Origin: Naematelia aurantialba
Taxonomy: Eukaryota > Basidiomycota > Tremellomycetes > Tremellales > Naemateliaceae
Length of the DNA: 64,000 nt
Assembly: GCA_021527695.1 (NCBI GenBank)
Contig: JAKFAO010000003.1
Coordinates: forward strand, 682,001-746,000
Direction of reading: 5' to 3'
Below, piece after piece: positions 11,121 through 20,870 of the stretch. The notes under the pieces were generated by a model. That model saw only the letters and a list, made by a program, of their open reading frames with translations. It ran no database searches and was not told the DNA's origin. A program made the translations under genes and the position numbers. Positions within the stretch are counted from its first letter, which is position 1. Each line of letters opens with the position of its first letter.

Positions 11121-11722
11121 AATGGCACCGACAACGGCGACGACGACAGCGACGCTAAACGCACAAAGGCGCCGTGGGCATTGATGTTGGTGTCGTCTGT
11201 CTGAGATACTGGCGTACGGCTCTGGTCACGGAACGAGACGAGGGCGGAGAGTTTGGGGCGAGGGACACGGACACGGACAGGACAGGGTCCAATTTACAAA
11301 CTGAGTCAGACGCCCCCGTCATCCTAGTTGGAATTGCAGTTGGAGAGACCAGAGACAGAGTAGAGACCAAGTACTGGCCTCCCCCGTCTCGCTGGTACGT
11401 CTCGCGGCGGTGAGAGGTGAGATCTCCGGTCGCATCGGTACGTCCAACACATGGTACCTCGCATCACATTGGGATATGTCGTGAAGAGTGTGCTGTCTTC
11501 TGCCTGTCTAGGGTGGTCATCGCACACGGGTGTGGGTATGGGTGTGGGTTTGGGTGTGGATGTGAGTATGGGTGCGGGTGCCGTGTGCGAGTGCGTCTGC
11601 GAGTGCGATGCATCTCGGTGTCAACTATCAACCCAAAGAGCCGGATACCTTGCGTGTCCATGCACGGTGTCGACGATTCGATGACCGAGATCCACATCTA
11701 CGACTCATGGTTCTACAACTAA
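11014..11722. other. Intergenic region between convergent COX18 and P450
   Basis: No supported gene. It holds the hexamer array at 11034-11121. A second short T/G-rich run (GGGTGTGG) lies at 11528-11580. Confidence 0.6.
11034..11121. repeat. Hexamer repeat (ACACCG), about 14 copies
   Basis: It lies just after the COX18 stop, in the 3' UTR or, if the GTGAGT at 10914 is used, in a last intron. Confidence 0.9.
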
Positions 11723-14700
11723 CTAGACAGGTCGGGCAAATCGGACCCACAATCCACCCTGAGATACAGTATCACCATCAGCGTCCGGCACATGTGACAT
11801 GTACGTGGCACGGGACATTTGAGACGCAGCGGACACTCACCTTGACCGTGAGAATGACGTCGCCCGTGATCCAGACTCTGTCGCGACCGCCCCGGGCGCG
11901 GCCGTCCCATGCACCCGCTGCGTCGCCTGCGTCGCCTGCATCACCTGCATCACCTGCATCACCTGCATCACCTGCCTGTGCTGCATCGTCTACCTCTACC
12001 CCTGCGAGGGGTTTGATCCCATCGCCCTTCCAGCTTTCGGGGATTCTGGAACCATCTGGCTGGGCGTCCAGTGCGAGCAGAATCTGGAGGGGCTGGACAG
12101 CACCGTTCTCGTCGCCCTGGTGTAACTGTTGGGACGGGTGTGGCTGTTGTGAACTCGTCGCGTCAAGATGTCGGAAGAGGAGGATCAAATAGGTGTGCAC
12201 TACTGTCAGAGCGAAAGGTTGTCCAAGGCACTGTGGCCATCAGCCCACGACCCCCAGAAAATAACAAGAGCAACAGGAATAGCAAGAAAACAGCGTAGTA
12301 GCCGCTCAAGTGTCCAAGGCGGCCCACGCCCGTGTCCATGCCCATGACTCTGGGTGCGGAGATCGGCAGTGGCCACTTGAAATGCACTGTTTTCGAATCG
12401 AGGTAGTTCTGAATTCAAGTGGTTTTTGACTCAAGTCATTCTTGATTCGAGTGGCTCTTGCATCCAAGTGGTTCTGGAATTGACGCGGTGCGACTCACCA
12501 TCCTCGGTCCCCCATTCCAGCTCATAAACCCTTCTCGTTCTCTTGCACCCAAACCGCCATCGAGCCATCTATCCATATCAAACTCGAGGGCGGAGTCGCC
12601 CCAGACCGCCGGATCCCGCTGCATCAGGATAAACGCGAGGATGATCGATGTGCCCGCTGGCATGTAGAGCGGTTGTCCCCCGGCCGAGGTGCGGAGGAGC
12701 GAAGGCCGCAGTGTACGTCGGATGCTGACACGCAGTCAGTGTTGTCACACCTGGTTTTAGATTTGCCTGGCAACATGAGAGCGAGAGCGCGTTTTGTGTT
12801 AGGCAGACGGCAAAGACCATCACCAGACAGCTTACTTGAGTGGTACCGGCGGAAAGAGGCGGAGGGTCTCGTTGATAAACGCCCGACCTGTGCAATATAT
12901 GAGAACAACACAAGCCGATCTCATAACCTGTAACCTACAGAGCCGACACTCTCGGATCGCCTCCTTGTCAACCTCTCCAATAACGATGCCACGGACTTCG
13001 CTTCGAAGGCGATCTGCGATCTCGGGATACATCGCCAGGGAATACGTAATGAACGTGAGCAGCGAGGCAGTCTACAGAGCGTCGAGCGTCAGCAGTTACG
13101 TGTAGCCTTGCAGGCAGGGGGAGAAATGAGCCGCACTGTGTCTCGCGAGGCAAGGAGAACGTTGATGAGTTGATCCTCGACCAACTTGAGATCTGAAACA
13201 TCAGCGACAAAATCAGTTGGCCGTCGTAGCTCAGACGCTCGACATACCCTCGGTAGCATCGACGAGCCGATCTATAAAGTGCAGATCGGCCTGCGACTTT
13301 ACATTTCCTTCGCGGCGCTTGTCTCGACGAGACACGGCGGCTTTGATCAGTGGGGCGAAAAACGTCCGAATGATGTGCATCGGTTTTGCCAGCGGGTCAT
13401 ATCCCAGCTCAAAGAGTGGCTTTGAGCATGACATCAGCACCGGACGGGTGGACCGCTTGGCTGCACGTTCGTCGCGCTCAAGCATGCTTTAATGCTTACC
13501 CAGATTGTACCGATCTTGACACGCCGGCCGACTACGCGCTGCGCTTCCACCAGCGCCCAGCCCAGATCGCGTTTGGACAACTGCCATTCCTGTGAGAACT
13601 GCCATTCTTCTGAACCGTGGGATACAGGAGCGGTAATGTCGGTCCCTGTCATCCACATGAGGGCCATCTCGAGCGCCAGCTGTCCAAAGCGCGCCTGGAT
13701 GTTAAACGCCTCTTCGTGCAGCGGCAGTGCGTCAAGAAAACGCTGGATGAAGGGCGTGAGAAGTCTTGGCGAGATGTGAGAAGGATGGAAGAAGGGGCGA
13801 AGTAGACCTCGGTGCTAGAGCATCTATGAGCATACGAGCACGAGCACGCCGGCACAAGAGCACAAGGGCACCAAGCACACCAGCACACCAGCACACCAGC
13901 ACACCAGCACACCAGCACACCAGCACACCAGCACACCAGCACACCAGCACACCAGCACACCAGCACACCAGCACATGAGCTTGGTGGCATAGGGACGTTG
14001 GGAGGGAACGACAAGCCGACGACGGATTGACTGACAAATTTCCACCTGTGATCGTATGTCAGTATAGTTGTGACACACCCACACCCACACAGGTGCAGAT
14101 CCACAGACGTAATGGGCAGGCTCACCGCTGACCATCCGAGTTGAAGATGCCATCGCCGAGGAAACCCTCGGCGCGATCCTTGAATTTCTTCCCCTTGACG
14201 CAGTTGTCAAAGTCGTCCACCAGAACATGTTTGAACACGGCCGGATCAGTCGATATGATCTGCACGCCATTACTGTCAGTGCCTCGCTACACTAGCGCTT
14301 CCCTGTGGCTCTCCTATCGCTTTCGCTCACACTCGCCCCACTCGAGAGCACCAGGACCGCACAGGTGTCCTTGCCATCCATGTTGCATAAACCACCCGTG
14401 GGTCATTACAATGGGGTTGCGGCTTCGCATGCAGTGCAGGTGTCAACCTGACTAGGTAGAGGTGAAAGGCTCACTTGGTCCTCGCCTAACGCTCGCGTGT
14501 TGAAGCTAGTCCCATACCGCCTGTTCAGGAGAAACACCATCCGTCCTACTTCCTCCTCTGATCCGCTCCTCGCCCAGTCCCGCACGACATCGAGGTTCAA
14601 CGGCCACCGCCCCTGTACGTGCGGGACCATCAGAGCGCCCTGTGCGCGCGCCATCCTCAAATTCGTCCATACGTGCACCCTCACTCGCGCGGCATAGACT

Positions 14701-14837
14701 ACAGGGAAAGCGGCCAGATACAGCGCGACTTGGAGGACAACGAGTCGAGGAAGAAACCAGATCAATGGCTGGACAACGATCACCGGGACGACCAGGAGCT
14801 TGAAGAGCGCCGGGATCAGGAAAGCTGCGCCTTTCAT
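11723..14837 (-). CDS. Cytochrome P450 monooxygenase (CYP52/CYP63-like)
   Basis: This is a membrane-anchored heme-thiolate oxygenase. The N-terminus (ATG at 14837) has two or more hydrophobic segments (FLIPALFKLLVVPVIVV). Recognisable parts are STDPAVFKHVLVDDFDN, WKF then a repeat-filled intron (about 13818-14036) then HRGLLRPFF (helix C WxxxR), LFELGYDPLAKPMHIIRTFF, I-helix ASRDTTASLLTF, K-helix ETLR (12859-12870), PAVWGDSALEFDMDRW, and the heme loop WNGGPRM-CLGQPFAL, split by a 268-nt intron (12231-12498). The Cys codon is 12228-12230. The last exon adds GGLWVRFARPV to the stop at 11723. An Asp-Ala-Gly repeat near 11930-11975 interrupts the C-terminal part. The family resembles fungal alkane/fatty-acid hydroxylases; the substrate is unknown. 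Confidence 0.85.
11931..11975 (-). repeat. 9-nt in-frame repeat (GDA) in the P450
   Basis: Five or more copies of a 9-nt unit encode alternating Gly-Asp-Ala triplets between the heme domain and the last beta-strand of the P450. Confidence 0.85.
13878..13976. repeat. 10-nt tandem repeat (ACCAGCACAC) in a P450 intron
   Basis: About ten near-perfect copies lie inside the intron splitting the conserved WKF-HRGLLRPFF segment. Confidence 0.95.
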
Positions 14838-15339
14838 GACCGTCACGGGCTACTTGGTCGGCCGCATCTCTTGCCCGAATGCCTCGTTGTCGATACAGGT
14901 CTCCAAAGGTTTACTAGTAGACCTCTGGGTCTCTACCACCACTGTTGGAAGTGATGTGGCATACACCCCTGTAGCGATAAGGACCCGAAACTATTAGTAG
15001 AGTAGCTTGTAGTGAGGGAGACCTTTGAACCTCTCATCCACATAGAGAACGCGGCGACTTGACATGCCAACAACCACTGATCACAGCTACTTGCTGATCA
15101 CGTGACTCAACATATCTGAGGGTTCATGGCAGAGCATCCTCAACAAGCAATCAACACTCTTGGGCCATCCAGTGGAGCCTTCAAGCACGAAGTCTCTCGA
15201 TGATGTATACATGCAGCAGTCTGCATCTCCTATACTTCGACATATCTTTGAAAATAGCAGCTCGTGATCCCAAACTATTCAGAGTCTTCACACAGGAACC
15301 GTCCATCGTACACGCCTCTGGTCATGGACCAAAGCCACC
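14838..15339. other. Intergenic: 5' of the P450, 3' of the Ser/Pro-rich gene
   Basis: I see no gene in it. Short ORFs have no recognisable content. Confidence 0.55.
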
Positions 15340-16718
15340 TCACAGTACTTCTGCAGTAGTCTTGCCCGGCCCACTCGGGTCCATCTGCACAAGGTCTTCA
15401 AGCCTTTGCTCGAGGCCCTTGCCCAATCCCTCGCGAGACCACTCGCCTTCGCCGAGGCCCAGCCCCCCACCAGCCCTCGCAGCGGCCATTCCCTCCCACG
15501 ACATCCTGTGCTCCACCCCCATGCCGATCCCCACCCCCGAAGGTCCGCCAGACGCCAGTACTGGGGACCGAGTGGCAATGTTAGGCGAGACTGTTCCCGG
15601 CAGATGCTCGGGCGAGAGATTTCCCGACGTGATGTCTCCAAGAGGTGTGACGGCGGTCGGCACAGACAGCAGGAGATCATTGTACGATATGAACGAGATG
15701 CGGCGCTTATCCTTGGTTGGCGAGAGGTGAGACGGGATAGCTGCCACTGGTGCTGTTGCTGGCAAGACAGGCGGCACCTTGACATCAGCGAAATCGAGCG
15801 TGCTTCTTACCTCTTCGATCGGCGAGACCCGCTCCTCCTCCTTCTGCCAGCTAGAGGGCCAACCGCCGGGAACTTGAGGGCCGGTACTCAGGCGTTTTGG
15901 GGCCGCCGGACGGGGGACGCCCCCCAAGCTGGTTGTGGGGCTCGGACTAGAGCTCCCGCTCGTGAGCGCCATCTGCTGTGTACCAAGCTGAGCAAGGATT
16001 GGTGGGGACCGCGCAGGACTAGAGACTCGACTGGCGATGCTGATGGGACTGGGGCTGCGGGAATGGGAGTAAGATGCGCCCGGTAGGGCAACCGATGCCT
16101 TTCGCGAGCCGAGGGCAGACGACTGCCTCGCCATGCCGTTGGGAGCGGGGGCCTCGATTTCAAGATCCTCGATACCAGTGCTAGACCCGTTGGCGAGCGC
16201 CTCGACGGCGTCGTCTAGTACGGACGGCACCGTCTGGTCCAGTGCGGACCCGTGGGCCATGTGAAGTCGACTCCCCTTGTGGTTCAGTCCCTGCTGTTGA
16301 GCAGGGTTTAGGGACAACGATGCGACGGCGGGGAGCTCGATATCCCGCTCAAAGATAGCGGAAGACGACGAGTGGATAGATGCAGGCGAAGATGGTCGTG
16401 AAAGATGGTGCGGAAGATGGATCGGTACTGGCGAGACGGTAGGCATGGGCTGATGCAACGCTGGCGAGGTTGTGTCGGACGCGGCGGGATGAGGGACCGT
16501 AGAACGAATAGGTGATGCCGAGCGCGAGTGTGCGGGCGAGCGGGCTTTCTGTGGCGTACGCGAGCCGCGTCGGTTCAATGGATGAGGCTCGCGAGGATCA
16601 GCCTCAGGTGACGGAGGGGGTAAGTCCACCGGTGCTGGGGAAGTAAGCGTTTGGCGTGGGAATGAATGAGCCATGCCTTGGACTTACCTAGGTGCGCGCC
16701 TGCCGGGATAAGAGTCAT
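15340..16718 (-). CDS. Ser/Pro-rich fungal protein of unknown function
   Basis: It is drawn as two exons, 16688-16718 and 15340-16634, giving 441 residues. The intron (16634/16688) has donor GTAAGTCC and acceptor CCCCAG and is 53 nt. It joins MTLIPAGAHL to APVDLPPPSPEADP. This start is better than the ATG at 16674, which lies inside the intron. Most of the protein is Ser/Pro/Arg-rich and likely disordered, with many SP sites that could be phosphorylated. One ordered-looking stretch, KDKRRISFISYNDLLLSVP followed by TAVTPLGDITSG, resembles a short motif shared by uncharacterised fungal proteins. The C-terminus has a helix-like EGLGKGLEQRLEDLVQ. No function can be given. Confidence 0.7.
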
Positions 16719-17310
16719 TTCTGCGGCGAGTTGGGGTTGAAAGGATGTGCAAAGTCGGGGACGGTGGTGTCGAGTGTCAGTGATGATGTATCACAGATTG
16801 TGTATCAAACGCTTCGAGTCGTTCACTTCTCGTCGAGGTGCAATGACTGGGCTGGTCGAGAAGCACACTCCCAGGCAGCGACGAGACTGTGACGTCGGCG
16901 CGCCGCTGTTCGATTGGGAGCACTGGTTTACTGCGGAAATTTGAACTGCGAGTGACCTGCCAGCTGTGTGCACTGCCTAATTGAGAGCAAGGATGGCTTG
17001 CTTAGAGTGAGAGTGAATAGAGTGAGTAGAGTGAGAGCAATGCGTCCAAAGTAAGAGACACAACGAGGTGAGAAATGACAAGGTTTGGGATACAAACTCC
17101 CCTCCGCCGCCGCCGGTTACAGGAGTCCCGGAAGATTTGATCCCGTCTCCACTAGAAGGGGGATTAAATAAAGGTAATGGCCAAGCTGAGATTTCGCAAC
17201 GCCCTGGTTTCTTTGCCGTCTCCTCTCAACGACCTGCATACCTTGGCTCGCGCAGCATCGCACCTCCGACTTCAACACGAGCAATCCGCTCACCTGGGCC
17301 CTACTTGACC
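16719..17310. other. Divergent 5' region of the Ser/Pro-rich gene and uS17m
   Basis: Both genes start from its ends, so it holds two promoters. I see no TATA box and no additional gene. An AGAGTGAG-type short repeat is present near 16996-17036. Confidence 0.5.
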
Positions 17311-18252
17311 ATGCCACCCAATTCCTTTGACGGTATCGTCACAAAAACTGGCAAAATGTACAAGACCTGCACGGTAATAGTGCGTTTCGCAGCATTGAGC
17401 GCTCGCTCGCTTGAATCGCAATGCTGATGCGCAATGATAGGTCACCCAACACTTTGAGCATCCCAAATACTTCAAGGTACGTTTGGCTGATGAATCATTG
17501 ACGTCGACTTGACATGAGCTGACATGCTCAGCTGCAAACGCATCGTAGGCGGTACCTTGTTCATGACGAGAAGGAAGGTGAGTGTCCAAGGTCGCATTCT
17601 GTTTTCGGATGGCAATGGACTGGGGCAGAGGGGGGGGGAGCGAATCCTCCTTGGCATCGAAAGGAGCCATCTGTGATCCTCTTTGTCTCGCAGCGCCGCC
17701 TTGGCAACCTCCGCTCTTATGCGACAGTCTCACTTAAACGCCTGGTCTCCATTTTCGTCCACCAGTATCCGGATGTCAAGGGTGTGCAGGCTGACGGATG
17801 CAGTCGCACGCCTGGGTGATAAAGTACGCATAACGCACGTCGGGCCTTTCTCCAAGCGGAAACAGTTTGCGATTACGCAGATTGACCGGCGGGGGCTTGG
17901 TCTGACGCCCGAGACGGACACGGCGCGAGAGGGCAAGACGGCAATCGGTACCGCGCAAGAGACATTAGGCATCAATATTGCGCAACTGCGGGCGAAAGCA
18001 TCCATTGGCCATCGCAGCCGCGGACCCAGCCAGCCTACGAGTAAAGCGGGCGAGGTCAAGCAGGCCGAGTCGCAGCGAACTCTCGCTAGCGTATGGAATC
18101 GTGCGGTTGCCAAGGGGAGTATTGGCACAGCGGATGGCGAGGGGAGTGGGGTGGGTTTGAGCGGCGTAGAGGCAATGCGAAAAGCCATAGAGCACGCGCA
18201 GGTAGATAGCGAAGCTCCAAAGTCAGGGCATGGACATCACCGTAGCTCGTGA
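17311..18252 (+). CDS. Mitochondrial small-subunit ribosomal protein uS17m
   Basis: The exons are 17311-17373, 17441-17476, 17532-17577 and 17804-18252, totalling 198 codons. Assembled, they read FDGIVTKTGKMYKTCT, VTQHFEHPKYFK, LQTHRRYLVHDEKE, then VARLGDKVRITHVGPFSKRK. This is the S17 OB-fold signature with GD-VRI and P-SK-K conserved. The bacterial family is about 85 aa; the rest, from about residue 85, is an Ala/Gln-rich extension typical of mitochondrial homologues. The 226-nt last intron contains a misleading in-frame-looking ATG at 17683. The protein binds 16S-type rRNA in the mitoribosome. Confidence 0.87.
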
Positions 18253-18564
18253 GTTGAGGGGAACACATAGGGTATAGTGACGGCGCGGGGTCGATGGGCG
18301 GTGAGGCAGCCGCACGAGTTGATGCCTGGGCGGAGGCTCAGGTTTGCGGCGGGTCCGACTAAGCATTGAGCATTGTAACCTACATCATGCATGGGTGCCG
18401 CATTCCACGCATAATGCCGAATGACAGGCAGGATTCGGCGTTCCAGAGACTAGTCGATCATGTTGGCGGCGGAGTTCTTGAATTATCCGGTTGTTGTTTC
18501 CGTCGTCTGGTCGACCAACGAGCGACTACTTCCAAGGCATCGTGTTTCTGCATCACTCGCATCC
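18253..18564. other. Short intergenic region between uS17m and TAF11
   Basis: It would hold the uS17m 3' UTR and the TAF11 promoter. An ATG at 18460 is in frame with TAF11, but its extra 35 residues do not look conserved, so I treat it as leader. Confidence 0.5.
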
Positions 18565-20141
18565 ATGTCCGGGCTCGCACTTCCGCCCATCGCGTCGTCG
18601 TCCTCTACCCTGGACAGGGGGGCCTCTGTGCCCAAGAAACGCAAGCGTCCACGACCAGTGCCGAGCACCTCTGCGGCACATGCGACGCGCGACTTGTCTC
18701 GTGCGCTGGACGCAGACGACGACGTCAGCGAGGACGAACTGGTTGCTGCTCCCTATTCCCGAGGATCGCGATCACGACTCGCAGCTGGCGGCGATGGACA
18801 CGCCCATGCAAATGGAGATGCAGATGCAGATGCTGGGTCGGGGGATGGCCAGGGAGAGGCAGAGGCGGACGACGAGAGTGGAGACGACGACGAGGTGGAC
18901 GAGGCTGGGGAGGTGAAGGGTGGATTAGGCAAGGGAAAGAGCGAGGGCATTGGAGGGATGGAACGGGTCTGGAGGGAGAGGAAGGGCGATCAGCTGTGAG
19001 TGTGCTCGACAAGAGAGAAGATATGGCGGATCAGGCGCCGCGCGTCGGGGGAGAGGGGGGGGGGGGTTTGGGATGGAGGTAGATGCAAAAGGGGAATTTT
19101 GACGCGGAGCAAGAGAGATTGGGAGTCGACGGGTCGAGCAGGACACAGTCCCACGGGTAGGAAGAGGGGGATGGAGAATGGACGGCCGCACGACGGCAGC
19201 CGAAGATGCATGGCGACGGGGCTGATTGGCGGACCAGATTGCTGCGAGAACAGCTAGATCCCGACCAAGCGAGGCGCTACGACGCGTTCTCCACTGTTGT
19301 CCTCCCCACACAAGCTATCACTAGGGTACGTAGACTCTCCCGATTCAATCTCCACACCAAGACTAAACCCGTTGGACATCCTCGCTAACGCTCCGGCGTC
19401 TGCAGCTGAATCGCGAACTCCTCGACCAGAGACTCAACTCGCACCTCGCCAAGATTGTCGGCTCGCTCGGCAAAGTGTTCCTCACGGAACTCGTCGAGAT
19501 TGGTGAGTCCGCGTCTGCCTAGTCGTGCGAGGTGCGAATGTGTCAATTTGTTTCATCTCCACGGTGTCAAGTTATTGAAACGGCCCCGTGTCGTCTTGGC
19601 CCAAACTCGCTTGCTGGCACCGATTCACCACTCCACCTTGTCGCTCTGGTCCTCTCTAGGGTGCTCTTCCCCCCATCCTCTTTGCCGTTGCTTCCTCTTT
19701 CTAGCCCTTACGTCTGTTCCTTTCGTCCTCACCTCCCTCCCACACCTTACTCCTGGGATCTATCCGTCTGCCAACTGTTCCCCTCTCTGCCATCTGTCCC
19801 CTTTCTGCACTCTCTCTGTATCGCGAATTGTGCTCGGCGGAACAGTCTGCATACTCGATCGAGCCTCTCGAACAATGACTCCATGACCTTCCCCCCCGCT
19901 TTTTCAGGGAAACCCGGAAACCCAGCAATGCTGACGGTCTCACCTTTTAGCCAAAGATATTCAACCGAGCACAGCCAACCCCACAGGCCCATTACGGCCA
20001 TACCACCTCCGTCTTGCCAAGGCACGGCTGGACGAGCGTGGCGTGACACGTCCCGTTGGCGGGCGGGAGGCCCCGTCTCTCGGCAGTGAGGCGAGTACCG
20101 GTGTTGGTCTCCGGCCGAAGAAGCGGCTCTTCAAACGCTGA
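18565..20141 (+). CDS. TAF11: TFIID subunit TAF11
   Basis: TAF11 pairs with TAF13 through a histone fold in TFIID. The N-terminus is acidic (DADDDVSEDE, DDESGDDDEVDE). The histone fold reads LLREQLDPDQARRYDAFSTV, VLPTQAITR, then (exon 19406-19502) LNRELLDQRLNSHLAKIVGS and LGKVFLTELVEI. A 448-nt intron (19503-19950) joins this to AKDIQPSTANPTGPLRPYHL and RLAKARLDERG, matching the TAF11 C-terminal GPLxPxHLR helix, and the chain ends KKRLFKR at 20141. The junction between the acidic exon and the fold is uncertain. The donor at 18996 is in the wrong phase for every acceptor I can find near 19200; a phase-correct alternative is GTGAAG at 18913 to GGCAG at 19199. A missed small exon is possible. 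Confidence 0.8.
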
Positions 20142-20870
20142 GCGCTGAGGGCTGAGACTGCACACGACAACGATCGCCCTTGCTCACGACGGACAAGTTC
20201 CGACGAGGTTTACGTCTTCCCCTCTGAGCAGCACCTTGTCCTGTTCATCCCTGGATCGCATTGTACACCATTCTCCCCCTTCCTACCCCTCTCGTCGGCT
20301 CGTGGTGGCATGCCGTAGGAGGGGTGTACCCAGGAGATCAGGAATCGACAGGCGTGAAGGCTGTGATAAAGCCCCATAGGGATCAGGAACGACGGGTTTG
20401 GCACTCTACAGATCATACTCCTGAGTTACATGCACGATTATCACAGTACCGAACAACAGCTTAGCGACAAGTCATACAAACCGCACTCTGCGACCTGTCG
20501 TTCCTCTGCGAATGAATATTCATCTGTCCTCTGCATCCTCTCTTCATCTAGACTACTTGCAACAATCCCTCAATAGAAATATCCTCCATCCTCGGATCCT
20601 GACAATTCGCTACTCGGCTTCGCATCCGCATCCAACAGTGTCTCGTTTACCATCGTAGTCGCATCACGGGGAGTGGCAAGCCACTTTGGCAGTGGTAGTC
20701 ACCGATACTCTGATGTATGACGTGGCATTATAGCAACTGACGCGACTGATGTTTCTCGAGACGCGATTTGGCATCTTTCCTCGACTTTTCAACTCCCCCG
20801 CCAGTTTGGATCACTCGCTCTATCGTAGAGCCAGTAAAAGCGGCATCTGTTCGTCTTGCACCCATCCAAC
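20142..20870. other. Intergenic: 3' of TAF11, 5' of RDH54
   Basis: No gene found. It is lower in GC than the coding parts and has no clear tandem repeat. Confidence 0.55.

Noticed and set aside
17683..17803. ATG-initiated extension as the start of uS17m
   Set aside because: The S17 N-terminal half is encoded by three upstream exons (17311-17577), and this stretch is inside the last intron.
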